Under the pieces are notes generated by a model. It ran no database searches. It saw nothing but the letters and a program-made list of their open reading frames with translations, and was not told where the DNA came from. Shown piece by piece: positions 28,242 to 36,942 of a stretch of 64,000 bases of DNA. This DNA is from JAFGSI01 sp041287425 (GTDB lineage: Bacteria > Chloroflexota > Anaerolineae > Anaerolineales > Villigracilaceae): assembly GCA_041287425.1 (NCBI GenBank), contig JBEULG010000003.1, positions 37,211-101,210 of the forward strand. Reading direction: 5' to 3'. Position 1 is the stretch's first letter. Every line of letters starts with the position of its first letter. Position numbers and translations under genes: made by a program.

Positions 28242-29582
28242 TCAGGGGGTCATGCCGGAGAGGGCTTTTTGCAGTTCCGTATCCAGGTCGGGTTCCTGGG
28301 GGATCAGCGCCCACAGTTCGCGCGAGTTGGCCGAGACGTCGATGTAGTAATGAATATCGGCCTGGTCTCTTTGTTCTTTCAGCCAGTTGTCGAAGTACTG
28401 GTCGCGCGCCTGGCGGTATTCGTCCTCGGTGAGCGGACGCACCTGGCGGGCCAGGACCTGGATGATATGGTAGCCGTATTGGGTCTGCACCGGCTGGCTG
28501 ATTTCACCCGGCTGGAGGGAAAAAGCGACTTCCTCGAATTCGGCGACCATCCGTCCGGGGCCGAACCAGCCCAGGTCGCCGCCGGCGGTGGCGTTGCTGG
28601 TATCCAGGGAGTATTGGGCGGCCACCTCGGCGAAGTCGGCGCCCTGCAGAATCATGTTGCGGACCGTCAGGGCAGTCGACTCGTCGGCGACGAGGATGTG
28701 CCGCGCCCAGACCTGTTCCTGTTCATGCGGCACGTCCGCCGTGATGATGTCGTACACTTGCTGGCGGTAGAGGGCATCTTCGTGGAAGATGCGTCGGAAG
28801 TCGGCTTCCGAGAGGCCGATGGCGGACTGGTAGTAGTCCAGGGCTTGCTGGTAGTTGCTTTGATAGCCCTCGAAGGTGTATTCGGTCGGGGTCGGGGTGA
28901 CGGTGGGGGTGGCCTGCGGCGTGGCGGTCGGCGTCGGGCTGGGGGTAAGGGAAGCCAGCGGGTCGGGGGTGGCGGTCGGCACGCGCGTCGGGGTGAAGGT
29001 CGGCGTCACGAAGGCCAGGTCGGTGGCCGAGAGGGTGGGGTAAACGAGGGGCGTGGCGGTCGGCGAGGGCGTCGGCGTCCCCTGGGGGTAGTAGTTGAAG
29101 GATTCCTGGATGCGCCGTTCCACATCTTCTTCGGTGACGTGGATGCCGTTGGCCGCAGCGTACTGGCGGATGAGGACGGCGTTGATGCATTCATCCAGCG
29201 TTTCCGGCCCCAAAATGACGGCGGTCATGCGCGAGCGCAGTTCGAGGAAGGTCTCGCTCAGCGATGGATCGCTGGCCGGGTCGGTGATGCCGAACATGAG
29301 AGCGAACTGATAGTATTGGATGTAGTAGTTGATCAGTTCGAGTTTGCGGATGCGGGCGCGCGTCTGGAACTCGCCGACCAGGATTTTCTCGCCGTTGACG
29401 CGGGCAATCGGCCGCCGGACCTGAAAATAGGTCTTGTCCAGCACGGCGTAAACGACCATGCCGATGACGGCCACGAGGATGACAATCGCGCCGATGACGA
29501 TGGCGCGCGTCTGGCGGCGCTCACGTTCCAGGCGGGCCAGGTGTTTCTTCGAGATCACTCGAGCGGGTCTGTTCTTTGCCAT
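28242..29582 (-). CDS. Membrane-anchored PpiC-type peptidyl-prolyl isomerase / foldase
   Basis: 446 residues. A membrane helix at about residues 27-48 follows a basic N-terminus, giving an uncleaved anchor with the rest outside. Next comes a SurA/PrsA-like N-terminal chaperone part (VNGEKILVGEFQTRARIRKLEL). A Thr/Pro-rich spacer of about 55 residues then interrupts the helical domain. The parvulin domain starts at VWARHILVADES and ends with QTQYGYHIIQVL. It would help proteins fold after export. A GAGG site precedes the ATG. It lies after rpsR, 84 bases away. Confidence 0.88.
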   Translation of the reverse strand: MAKNRPARVISKKHLARLERERRQTRAIVIGAIVILVAVIGMVVYAVLDKTYFQVRRPIARVNGEKILVGEFQTRARIRKLELINYYIQYYQFALMFGITDPASDPSLSETFLELRSRMTAVILGPETLDECINAVLIRQYAAANGIHVTEEDVERRIQESFNYYPQGTPTPSPTATPLVYPTLSATDLAFVTPTFTPTRVPTATPDPLASLTPSPTPTATPQATPTVTPTPTEYTFEGYQSNYQQALDYYQSAIGLSEADFRRIFHEDALYRQQVYDIITADVPHEQEQVWARHILVADESTALTVRNMILQGADFAEVAAQYSLDTSNATAGGDLGWFGPGRMVAEFEEVAFSLQPGEISQPVQTQYGYHIIQVLARQVRPLTEDEYRQARDQYFDNWLKEQRDQADIHYYIDVSANSRELWALIPQEPDLDTELQKALSGMTP

Positions 29583-29665
29583 AGGACCTCATGAGGGTGC
29601 GCCGGCCGCGGGGTGCGGCGGCGCAGAATGGGGGCGCGAGCGTCCCTGCCAGCCGAGGCCGGCGA

Positions 29666-29941
29666 TCAACGATCTTGATCCCAGTCTTTGCCGGTGAAAG
29701 GCAGCAGGCCGATATGGCGGGCGCGCTTGATGGCGTTGGCCAACTGACGCTGATGTTTGGCGCAGGTGCCGGTCTGGCGGCGGGGGCGAATTTTGCCCTC
29801 CTCGGTGATGAAACGCTGCAAAGTATCAACCTGCTTGTAATCAATCGCCAGGTGTTTATCGGCGCAGAACTGGCAAATTTTGGGGCGGGCAAAGTAACGA
29901 CGTTCCTGCCCGGCTTCCATTTCAATTTCGCTTCGATCCAT
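29666..29941 (-). CDS. rpsR: 30S ribosomal protein S18
   Basis: 91 residues. The core IDYKQVDTLQRFITEEGKIRPRRQTG and the C-terminal KRARHIGLLPF are classical S18 sequence. The segment ARPKICQFCADKH has a Cys pair near the N-terminus, as in many zinc-binding S18 forms. It is the last ribosomal gene of rpsF-ssb-rpsR. S18 binds the 30S platform as a partner of S6. Confidence 0.96.
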   Translation of the reverse strand: MDRSEIEMEAGQERRYFARPKICQFCADKHLAIDYKQVDTLQRFITEEGKIRPRRQTGTCAKHQRQLANAIKRARHIGLLPFTGKDWDQDR

Positions 29942-29963
29942 AGTGTATTACTCCATTCCAGGC

Positions 29964-30389
29964 TTAGAAGGGAAATTCATCTTCGCCTTCGGCCTGGCTC
30001 TCGATTTCTTCTTCGGCGCTGACGACCTCGCCCGCCTGGCCCTGACTGGCCTCCCGGCGGTCGCCGAGCATCATCATCTCGGCGGCCACCACTTCGACGG
30101 TCGAGTGTTTGACGCCTTCTTTGTCTTCCCAGCGGCGGGTTTGAAGACGGCCTTCGATGTACACCTGCTGGCCCTTGGTCAGATACTGCTTGCAAATCTC
30201 GGCCAGGTTGCCCCAGGCAACGATGTTGAACCATTCCGTTTCGGTGTGCCGCTCGCCGTCGGCGGTGTTCCAGGAACGGCTGGTGGCAACCGTGAAGGTG
30301 GTCACAGGGCGGCCGGAGGGGGTGTAGCGCATTTCCGGGTCGCGCCCCAAGTGGCCGATGAGCATGACCTTGTTCAATCCACGACTCAT
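29964..30389 (-). CDS. ssb: Single-stranded DNA-binding protein
   Basis: 141 residues. The OB-fold starts at SRGLNKVMLIGHLGRDPEMRYTPSG and includes WFNIVAWGNLAEIC and KGQQVYIEGRLQTR. The acidic tail ends in DEFPF, the short peptide used to recruit replication and repair proteins. AAGGAG precedes the ATG. Its position between rpsF and rpsR is the classical bacterial arrangement. Confidence 0.96.
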   Translation of the reverse strand: MSRGLNKVMLIGHLGRDPEMRYTPSGRPVTTFTVATSRSWNTADGERHTETEWFNIVAWGNLAEICKQYLTKGQQVYIEGRLQTRRWEDKEGVKHSTVEVVAAEMMMLGDRREASQGQAGEVVSAEEEIESQAEGEDEFPF

Positions 30390-30435
30390 GTCTTTCTCCT
30401 TGGTATTCCAGAAGGAAGAATCTGGACCTGCCTGT

Positions 30436-30720
30436 TCAGTCGATGACGGTCAGCATGTGCCGGATGACGGCTTCCAGGAAGCGCAGATTCTGGTCCAACG
30501 CGGCCGCGGCCGCCGGGGGGAGCGTGATATTGAACAGGACGTACTGACCTTCTTGCTGCTTGCGGATGGCGTATGCCAGCCGCTTGCGGCCCCACAGGTC
30601 CACCTTGTCCACGTTGCCGCCGGCCTCGGTGATCCATCCCTTGATTTTTTCGATGATGCCGTTCAGGGCGGTCTCATCCTGGTCGGGATGGATGATGCAA
30701 ACCAACTCGTACTTGCGCAT
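30436..30720 (-). CDS. rpsF: 30S ribosomal protein S6
   Basis: 94 residues. MRKYELVCIIHPD at the start and DLWGRKRLAYAIRKQQEGQYVLFNI in the middle are S6 hallmarks. It forms a heterodimer with S18 on the 30S platform. A strong ribosome site (AAAGGAGG) precedes the ATG. First gene of rpsF-ssb-rpsR. Confidence 0.95.
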   Translation of the reverse strand: MRKYELVCIIHPDQDETALNGIIEKIKGWITEAGGNVDKVDLWGRKRLAYAIRKQQEGQYVLFNITLPPAAAAALDQNLRFLEAVIRHMLTVID

Positions 30721-30829
30721 GCGGGATAACCTCCTTTCCTCGGGGATGCTCCCGGTCAGCCGCCGTGGGCGCAGCCGGAAGCGGAAAGCCGCCGCGCGCG
30801 CAGGCGCGGCAGAGACGGGCGCTATTGTA
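30721..30829 (-). promoter_or_regulatory. Promoter and ~95-base leader of rpsF-ssb-rpsR
   Basis: A TACAAT box (30824-30829, minus strand) is followed by a GC-rich leader. Before the ribosome site it contains CCGGGAGCATCCCCGAGG, which can form a short hairpin with an exposed CCGA. In many bacteria the S6:S18 pair binds such a hairpin and represses this operon. Length and position fit; I could not check the consensus structure. Confidence 0.45.
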
Positions 30830-30833
30830 CGCC

Positions 30834-30857
30834 AAAAGCCCGGTTTTGGGGAGGGCT
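30834..30857 (-). terminator. Possible weak terminator of the PHP gene
   Basis: On the minus strand AGCCC, eleven bases, GGGCT and then TTT follow the PHP stop by 17 bases. The stem is only five pairs. Confidence 0.4.
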
Positions 30858-30873
30858 ATTTGGAAGGCCGCCT

Positions 30874-31932
30874 CTAGCGGACGTAGATAGGGTTGCTGTA
30901 AATCCAGCCGCGCAGCCGCCCCAGGAAGTGACGATAGACCTCCACCCGATAGACGCCCGGCTCGGCGGCAACGTGCGTCAGCGCTTCGGCATAGGCCTGC
31001 TTGATGACCCGCCCGTTTTGCAGCAGGCGCAGATGGGCGCGGCCGGGGATTTTGACTTGCAGGGTGACGCTGTTCTTGAGGGCGATTTCGTCGCCCTGGA
31101 TGGCGTTCTGCTCCGGGCCGTGAGCCGAGAATCGGAAGCCGCGCGTCGAAGCGGGGAGGTCGTAACCGATGAAGCAGTGACCGGCTGCCAGCGATTCGTA
31201 GACCATCTTCCGGTCGGCTTCCAGAACGCCGCTCAGCGGGGCGGGGGTCAGCAGATGGGTGTTGACGGCCGAGAAGTGGTACTCGTAGGGGAAGATGACC
31301 CGCCGCAACGGCCCCATCGTCATCAGCCGGGCGTGGGCGTCTGAGCCGCCGATGGCTACGAGGCGCCGCCCCTGGGCCAGCAGGTCATCCCAAATTTTCA
31401 GCACCTGCGGGAGGGGGCCGCGGGCGATGTATTCGGGGAAGTAGGCATAGAACAGGCCGTGCAGTTTGCTTTTGACGACCACTTTCAATTCGCTGAAGCC
31501 ATTCCACAGTTCGAGGCCGGTATAGCCGTCCACGCTCCAGTCTTCCCAGGAAATGTCGGTCTCGCCGAAGGCCGGCAGGGCCGGGTCAATCGGGTGGGCG
31601 AGGAAGGACAGGCCGCCGGCCCGCGCCGCGGCGTCGATGACTCGCTGCGGTGCGTCGGCCAGTGGTGCCAGTTCCCGCTCGGCGCCGAAGACGAGCAAAT
31701 GGTTCTTCTGCGGGTCGCGGGCCTGGTCGTGAATCTCTTCCCCGACCAGCAGGAGCACGCGGCGGCCCTGGCTTTCATGGTAACCTTCTATCCCTTGAAC
31801 CCAGACGTTATGGTCTGTGACCAGCAGCACGTCCACGCCGCTCCGCAAGGCCGCTTGCGCCAGGTCGGCGTGCGTGCCGCTGCCGTCGGAGTAGCAGGTG
31901 TGCATGTGCAGGTTGACGGTCAGTTCGTCCAT
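30874..31932 (-). CDS. PHP-domain metal-dependent hydrolase
   Basis: 352 residues. The PHP phosphoesterase motifs are present: NLHMHTCYSDGSG (motif I), LLVTDHNVW (motif II), FLAHPIDP (motif III) and AIGGSDAHAR (motif IV). The C-terminal ~90 residues form a beta-rich extension. Likely a cytoplasmic phosphoesterase or related hydrolase; the substrate is unknown. No clear Shine-Dalgarno sequence precedes the ATG. The start region overlaps the divergent secG promoter, so the two may interfere. Confidence 0.85.
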   Translation of the reverse strand: MDELTVNLHMHTCYSDGSGTHADLAQAALRSGVDVLLVTDHNVWVQGIEGYHESQGRRVLLLVGEEIHDQARDPQKNHLLVFGAERELAPLADAPQRVIDAAARAGGLSFLAHPIDPALPAFGETDISWEDWSVDGYTGLELWNGFSELKVVVKSKLHGLFYAYFPEYIARGPLPQVLKIWDDLLAQGRRLVAIGGSDAHARLMTMGPLRRVIFPYEYHFSAVNTHLLTPAPLSGVLEADRKMVYESLAAGHCFIGYDLPASTRGFRFSAHGPEQNAIQGDEIALKNSVTLQVKIPGRAHLRLLQNGRVIKQAYAEALTHVAAEPGVYRVEVYRHFLGRLRGWIYSNPIYVR

Positions 31933-31937
31933 CGTCG

Positions 31938-31967
31938 TTGACGGTTTTCCCTCTTCGCAGGTATAAT
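31938..31967 (+). promoter_or_regulatory. secG promoter
   Basis: TTGACG and a perfect TATAAT are separated by 18 bases, the best housekeeping-sigma promoter in the window. The start codon of secG is 27 bases after the -10 box, leaving room for a ribosome site. Confidence 0.8.
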
Positions 31968-31994
31968 TTGGCGGCTAAATTCTTTGGAGGCAAA

Positions 31995-32219
31995 ATGGAA
32001 CGCATTTTGGATATTGCGCTGATTGTAACATCAATCGCTCTGGTCGCCAGCATCTTGCTGCAAAGCAAAGGGGCTGGCCTGGGCGGTTTGTCTGGGACAG
32101 ATATGGGCGGCGTGTTCACCGCCCGGCGGGGAATCGAGAAAGTGCTGTTCTGGGTCACGGTGATTTTTAGCGTGGTGTTCTTTACGCTGGCAATCATCAC
32201 GGTGGTGGTCAAGGGCTAG
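31995..32219 (+). CDS. secG: Preprotein translocase subunit SecG
   Basis: 74 residues, typical for SecG. Two membrane helices (about 5-22 and 51-71) flank the conserved cytoplasmic loop LLQSKGAGLGGLSGTDMGGVF. It helps SecYE in protein export. I start at the ATG at 31995, which has TTGGAGG upstream; a longer frame would run through its own promoter. Confidence 0.95.
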   Translation: MERILDIALIVTSIALVASILLQSKGAGLGGLSGTDMGGVFTARRGIEKVLFWVTVIFSVVFFTLAIITVVVKG

Positions 32220-32323
32220 TACCCGGCTCGAACCAGAGACCGCTGTGACGGGGCTGGGCGCGATTGCGTCGCTTTCCTCCCAACAGGGTTGCAACCGGGC
32301 ACGAAAAGCCTTCTTCGATGAGC

Positions 32324-32350
32324 AAGGCCCGGCACGGGCCTTTTCTTTTT
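32324..32350 (+). terminator. Terminator after secG, abutting the next start codon
   Basis: AAGGCCCG, a GCA loop, CGGGCCTT, then a T-rich tract (TTCTTTTT). The tract ends four bases before the ATG of the solute-binding protein gene. Confidence 0.8.
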
Positions 32351-32354
32351 GGGC

Positions 32355-34031
32355 ATGAAAAAACTGCGCTGGCAAATTCTGATCGTCTTCCTGACCCTGG
32401 GGGTGGTGGTCATTCTCTTGCTGACCCAGAAGCAGGCCGAGGTCACGCTGGCTGTTCCGCAGCCGGTCAGCGGCGGCGTCTATACCGAGGCGCTGGTCGG
32501 CTCGTTCGGCCGCCTGAATCCCATGCTCGACCTGTACAATCCGGCCGACCGGGATGTGGACCGCCTGATTTTCAGCGGCCTGCTACGCTTCGATTCCACC
32601 GGTACGCCGGTGCCTGACCTGGCCGATTCGTGGGGCGTCTCGCTGGACGGGACTGTCTACAACCTGTCCATCCGCCCGAACGCGCTCTGGCACGACGGCC
32701 AGCCGGTCACCAGCGACGATGTGATTTTCACCATCGGCCTGCTGCAGAGCGAGTTCTCGGCTTTCCCGCCGGACGTGCGTGCCCTGTGGTCGCAGGTGGA
32801 GGTGGTGCGCCTGAGCGACAAGGCGCTCCAGTTCCGTCTGCCTGAGCCGTTTGCGCCCTTCCTCGACTACCTGACCTTCGGCGTCTTACCGCTTCATCTT
32901 TTGCAAAATATCCCCCCTGACCAATTGGCCAACGCGCCTTTCAATCTGGCGCCGGTCGGCAGCGGCCCGTTTCGCTTCGAGCAACTGATGGTCGAAGAGG
33001 GGCGGGTGACGGGGGTGGTGCTCTCGGCCAACCCCGACTATTATGGCCAGGTGCCTTATATCGAACAGGTCGTCTTTCGCTACTATCCCGATTCCGCCTC
33101 GGCGATGGAGGCCTACCAGCAGGGCGAGGTGCTGGGAATCGGTCAAATCGCGCCGGAGATCCTGCCGGCGGCGCTGGCCGATCCAAACCTGGCCCTGTAT
33201 TCCAGCCGTCTGCCGCGCCTGACTCTGGTGCTGTTGAACCTGAATGACACGACAGCCCCCTTTTTCCAGGACAAGGACATTCGCCGCGCCCTGATGATGG
33301 GCCTCAACCGGCAGTGGATGGTGAATACGTACCTGGGCGGCCAGGCCATTCTGACCGACAGCCCGCTTTTGCCGGGCACCTGGGCCTACTACGACGGTCT
33401 CGACCCCATCCCCTTCGACCGCCGCGCCGCCATCAACTTGCTCCAGGATGAAGGCTATAGCCTGCCTCCCGATGGCTTCGCCCGAGTGCGCGAGGGGATG
33501 GCGCTGCGTTTCACCCTGCTCTACCCCGATGACGGCCGGCACGTCTTGCTGGCCCAGGCCATTCAACGGGACTGGGCCGCTCTCGGCGTGGAGGTGACCC
33601 TGGAGGCGGTCCCCTACCGGCAACTCATCGAAGAGCGCCTGGCGGCCCGCAATTATCAGGCCGCCCTGGTGGACCTGGACATGAGCCGGGCCTATGACCC
33701 CGACCCCTATCCCTTCTGGCATCAGGCCGAAATCACCGGCGGCCAGAATTATTCCCAATGGGACAACCGCACCGCCAGCGAATATCTGGAGCAGGCGCGC
33801 GTCATCGCCGACCGCGAAGCCCGCGCCCGCTTGTATCGCAATTTCCAGGTCATCTTCGCCCGCGAGCTGCCTGCTCTCCCGCTGTTCTTCGAAGTCTATA
33901 ACTACGGCGTGGATGGACAGGTGCGCGGCGTCCAGGTGGCTCCCCTGTTCGAACCGGCCGACCGCTTCAACGGCATCTGGGACTGGTACCTGGTCACCGG
34001 CCGGGCGGAACAGCCCGCCGGCGAACCATAG
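32355..34031 (+). CDS. ABC-type peptide/nickel family solute-binding protein
   Basis: 558 residues of the SBP_bac_5 (DppA/OppA) family. The N-terminal membrane helix at about residues 7-24 has no lipobox, so it is probably membrane-anchored. Family blocks: GLLRFDSTGTPVPDLADSW, LRPNALWHDGQPVTSDDVIFT-like sequence, and RALMMGLNRQWMV in the second lobe. It would bind a peptide or similar ligand outside the membrane; no permease or ATPase genes are nearby. I start at MKKLRWQ (32355). The start has no Shine-Dalgarno site and is only four bases after a terminator. Confidence 0.88.
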   Translation: MKKLRWQILIVFLTLGVVVILLLTQKQAEVTLAVPQPVSGGVYTEALVGSFGRLNPMLDLYNPADRDVDRLIFSGLLRFDSTGTPVPDLADSWGVSLDGTVYNLSIRPNALWHDGQPVTSDDVIFTIGLLQSEFSAFPPDVRALWSQVEVVRLSDKALQFRLPEPFAPFLDYLTFGVLPLHLLQNIPPDQLANAPFNLAPVGSGPFRFEQLMVEEGRVTGVVLSANPDYYGQVPYIEQVVFRYYPDSASAMEAYQQGEVLGIGQIAPEILPAALADPNLALYSSRLPRLTLVLLNLNDTTAPFFQDKDIRRALMMGLNRQWMVNTYLGGQAILTDSPLLPGTWAYYDGLDPIPFDRRAAINLLQDEGYSLPPDGFARVREGMALRFTLLYPDDGRHVLLAQAIQRDWAALGVEVTLEAVPYRQLIEERLAARNYQAALVDLDMSRAYDPDPYPFWHQAEITGGQNYSQWDNRTASEYLEQARVIADREARARLYRNFQVIFARELPALPLFFEVYNYGVDGQVRGVQVAPLFEPADRFNGIWDWYLVTGRAEQPAGEP

Positions 34032-34043
34032 GGGACGCTGACG

Positions 34044-34595
34044 ATGCCCTCCCGCCAACAGGATTGGGCATTCTTCGAAGCAGGCGTGCAGGAGTTGCCC
34101 GGCTACCTGCTCTCGGACGAACTCTTCTGGCCGCTGTCGGGGCCGGTCAACCTGCCGCGGCTGACCATTGGCGGCTTGCTGCTGGCCCGGGCGCGTTTGT
34201 ACGGCTGGGCGGCCGGGGAAGACGAGCAGTCCTCGCTGCAGCAGAAGGCCGCCGAACTGGAAGCAACCCGTCAGCGCTGGCGCTCGGCCTGGGAGCGCAA
34301 GGCCGCCCGCGAGGTCGGTGCCCGCTTCGATTTGTGGCGCAACTATTTGCAGGAATACCGCGCCGCCCCCGCCGAACAGGCCGACGCCTACCCGCGCCAG
34401 GTCCGCTGGCGGGTGATGCTACACCTCCTGTTGGCCGAACTGCTTGAGACGCCTCCTCAGGCCCAGGCGCTGAGCGACCTCGACCACCTGCTGCGGCGTC
34501 ATTTCCTCCCCGGTGCTTTCGTGTGGGAAAGCGAACTGGCTGCTGCTTTTCCCGCCGAGCCTTATTGGTATCTTCATGGCAGGTTGAGAACGTGA
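34044..34595 (+). CDS. Hypothetical helical protein
   Basis: 183 residues, predicted soluble and mostly alpha-helical, rich in Ala, Leu, Arg and Trp (for example WERKAAREVGARFDLWRN and VRWRVMLHLLLAELL). I recognise no family. AGGGGA precedes the ATG, and the gene lies 12 bases after the solute-binding protein and 13 bases before the M20 peptidase, so it is part of a three-gene unit. No signal peptide or membrane helix is seen. It may be specific to the lineage. Confidence 0.7.
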   Translation: MPSRQQDWAFFEAGVQELPGYLLSDELFWPLSGPVNLPRLTIGGLLLARARLYGWAAGEDEQSSLQQKAAELEATRQRWRSAWERKAAREVGARFDLWRNYLQEYRAAPAEQADAYPRQVRWRVMLHLLLAELLETPPQAQALSDLDHLLRRHFLPGAFVWESELAAAFPAEPYWYLHGRLRT

Positions 34596-34608
34596 AAGGA
34601 AAAAACCG

Positions 34609-35982
34609 ATGAACCATCAGCGAGAACAAGCCCTGGCGTACCTTCGCGCCAACCGCGACGCCTTTCGCCGCGCCCTGGGCGAAATTCTGAGCATCCCCTC
34701 CGTCTCGACCGACCCGGCCCACGCCGAGGACATCCGCCGCGCCGCGGCCTGGGTGGCCGACAGCCTGCGCGCCCTGGGCATGCAGAGGGTCGAGATTTTC
34801 CCCACCGAGCGTCATCCGGTGGTGTACGCCGAGTGGCTGGGCGCGCCCGGAGCGCCGACCGTGCTCATCTATGGCCACTACGATGTCCAGCCGGCCGAGC
34901 CGCTCGAATTGTGGGAGAGCGACCCCTTCCGGCCCGCCGAGCGCGGCGAGAACCTCTATGCCCGCGGCGCCTCGGACATGAAGGGCCAGGTGGTGGCGGC
35001 ATTCAAGGCAGTCGAGGCCCTGATGCAGACCGGCGGCCTGCCGGTCAACCTCAAGTGGCTGATCGAGGGCGAGGAGGAAATCGGCTCGCCCAGCCTGGGC
35101 AAGTTCATGAGCGAACACGCCGGGCTGCTGGCCTGCGATTTTGCCCTCAACCCCGATTCGGGCCTGCTCGGCAAAGACTGGCCGACCATCACTTACGGCC
35201 TGCGCGGCCTGGCCTATTTCGAACTGCGCGTCTACGGCCCGGCCCACGACCTGCACTCCGGCCTGTACGGCGGCGTTGTCCACAACCCGGCGAATGCCCT
35301 GGCCGAACTGATCGCCGGCATGCACGATGCCCAGGGACGCGTCACCCTGCCGGGCTTCTACGACCGCGTCCGCCCGCTGAGCGACGAGGAGCGGGCCGAG
35401 ATGGCGCGCCTGCCGGTGGCCGACCAGCACTACCTCGAGCAGACCGGCGCCCCGGCCTTGTACGGCGAGGCCGGCTACACCGCCAACGAGCGGGTCGGCG
35501 CCCGCCCCACCCTGGACGTGAACGGCCTGCTGGCCGGGTTCACCGGCCCGGGCTCCAAGACGGTCATCCCGGCCTGGGCGATGGCCAAGATTTCCTGCCG
35601 CCTGGTGCCCGATCAAAAGCCGGAGGAGGTTCACCAGCAGTTGCTGCGCTATCTGGAGCAAAATGCCCCCGCCGACATCCGCTGGGAACTGACCTCCATG
35701 CACGGGGCAGTCGCCTCCATCTCGGACCGCCACAGCCCGGCCATTCGGGCCATGGAGCGGGCGCTGGAGACCGTCTGGGGTAGGCGGCCGTTCTTCCGCC
35801 GCGAGGGCGGTTCCATCCCGGTCGTCGGCCAGATGCAGACCCTGCTGGGGGTCGAGTCGGTCATCTGCGGCTTCGGCCTGCCGGATGACAACGTCCATGC
35901 CCCCAACGAAAAACAGCACCTGCCCACCTGGTACCGGGGCATCGAAACGTTGACCCATTTCCTGTTGAACTTGGAATCCTGA
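34609..35982 (+). CDS. M20-family dipeptidase
   Basis: 457 residues. Metal ligands fit the M20 family: His and Asp in IYGHYDVQP and RGASDMKGQ, the catalytic Glu pair in EGEEEIGSPS, an Asp in NPDSGLL, and the last His in APNEKQHLP. The dimerisation domain lies between. The length and HLHSG-like block (HDLHSGLYGG) match cytosolic dipeptidases of the carnosinase-like group. AAAGGA precedes the ATG. Following a peptide-type solute-binding protein suggests peptide use. Confidence 0.92.
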   Translation: MNHQREQALAYLRANRDAFRRALGEILSIPSVSTDPAHAEDIRRAAAWVADSLRALGMQRVEIFPTERHPVVYAEWLGAPGAPTVLIYGHYDVQPAEPLELWESDPFRPAERGENLYARGASDMKGQVVAAFKAVEALMQTGGLPVNLKWLIEGEEEIGSPSLGKFMSEHAGLLACDFALNPDSGLLGKDWPTITYGLRGLAYFELRVYGPAHDLHSGLYGGVVHNPANALAELIAGMHDAQGRVTLPGFYDRVRPLSDEERAEMARLPVADQHYLEQTGAPALYGEAGYTANERVGARPTLDVNGLLAGFTGPGSKTVIPAWAMAKISCRLVPDQKPEEVHQQLLRYLEQNAPADIRWELTSMHGAVASISDRHSPAIRAMERALETVWGRRPFFRREGGSIPVVGQMQTLLGVESVICGFGLPDDNVHAPNEKQHLPTWYRGIETLTHFLLNLES

Positions 35983-36016
35983 AGAAAGGCGAAGGCGCGG
36001 CGAGCCGTTTATCGGT

Positions 36017-36907
36017 ATGGAAGAAAAACTCATCAACTACGGCGGGCAGGCGGTCATCGAAGGCGTGATGATGCGCGGCCGTCGATTCTATACGCTGGCG
36101 ATGCGCGCCCCCGACGGCGCAATCGTGACCCGAACCGAGCCGCTGGGGAACATTTACCGCAGCCGCCTGGCGCGCCTGCCCTTCCTGCGCGGCCTGATTT
36201 TGCTGTGGGACGCCCTCGGCCTCGGCCTGCGCGCCCTGACCCTCTCGGCCAATCTCCAGGCCGGCGAGGACGAGAAAATCGAAGGCCCGGCCCTCTATCT
36301 CACCCTCGGCCTGACCTTTCTGCTGGCGATTGGCATCTTTTTCCTGGCCCCGGCCGGCGTCGGCTGGCTGAGCGAGCATTTCCTGCGCTGGAACGCCTGG
36401 TGGAGCAACTTGCTGGAGGGCTTGCTCCGTTTGGTGTTCCTGATAGCGTATATTTGGGGAATCGGCTTCATGCCCGATGTCCGGCGCGTCTTCGCCTATC
36501 ACGGCGCAGAACACAAGACCATCAACGCCTACGAAGCCGGCGCCGACCTGACGCCCGCTTCGGTGGCGCGATTCCCGCTCGCCCATACCCGTTGCGGGAC
36601 GGCCTTCCTGCTGACGCTGGTGGTGCTTTCCCTGCTGGTTTTCACGCTCCTGGGGCCGCTGCCGCTCGCCTGGCGGCTGGTCAGCCGCGTGCTGATGATT
36701 CCCGTCCTGGCGGGCCTGGCTTACGAATTCATCCGCTGGACGGCCAACCACATTGACCGTCCCTGGGTGCGGGCGATGGTGGCGCCCAACCTGGCCCTCC
36801 AGTCGCTGACCACCCGCCCGCCCGACGCGGCGATGCTGGAAGTGGCGATTCGCGCCTTCCAGGAGATGCGCCGGGCAGAGATGGAAGAACAAGAAACGAG
36901 CGGTTGA
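36017..36907 (+). CDS. DUF1385 membrane protein
   Basis: 296 residues. NYGGQAVIEGVMMRGRRFYTLAMR at the N-terminus and YHGAEHKTINAYEAG followed by HTRCGTAFLL are the conserved blocks of DUF1385. Four or five membrane helices lie at about 95-115, 130-155 and 190-240. The family is often called a metal-dependent enzyme (the HGAEHK block holds two His) but its function is not proven. No good Shine-Dalgarno site is seen before the ATG. Confidence 0.88.
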   Translation: MEEKLINYGGQAVIEGVMMRGRRFYTLAMRAPDGAIVTRTEPLGNIYRSRLARLPFLRGLILLWDALGLGLRALTLSANLQAGEDEKIEGPALYLTLGLTFLLAIGIFFLAPAGVGWLSEHFLRWNAWWSNLLEGLLRLVFLIAYIWGIGFMPDVRRVFAYHGAEHKTINAYEAGADLTPASVARFPLAHTRCGTAFLLTLVVLSLLVFTLLGPLPLAWRLVSRVLMIPVLAGLAYEFIRWTANHIDRPWVRAMVAPNLALQSLTTRPPDAAMLEVAIRAFQEMRRAEMEEQETSG

Positions 36908-36919
36908 GCCGCTCGTTTT
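36894..36919 (+). terminator. Terminator of the DUF1385 gene
   Basis: AAACGAGCGG, a five-base loop, then CCGCTCGTTTT. The stem contains the last codons of the gene. On the minus strand, the run of A's reads as T's, so it may also serve the convergent kinase-like gene. Confidence 0.75.
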
Positions 36920-36942
36920 CATTTGCTCGCAGCCGGGTGTTT

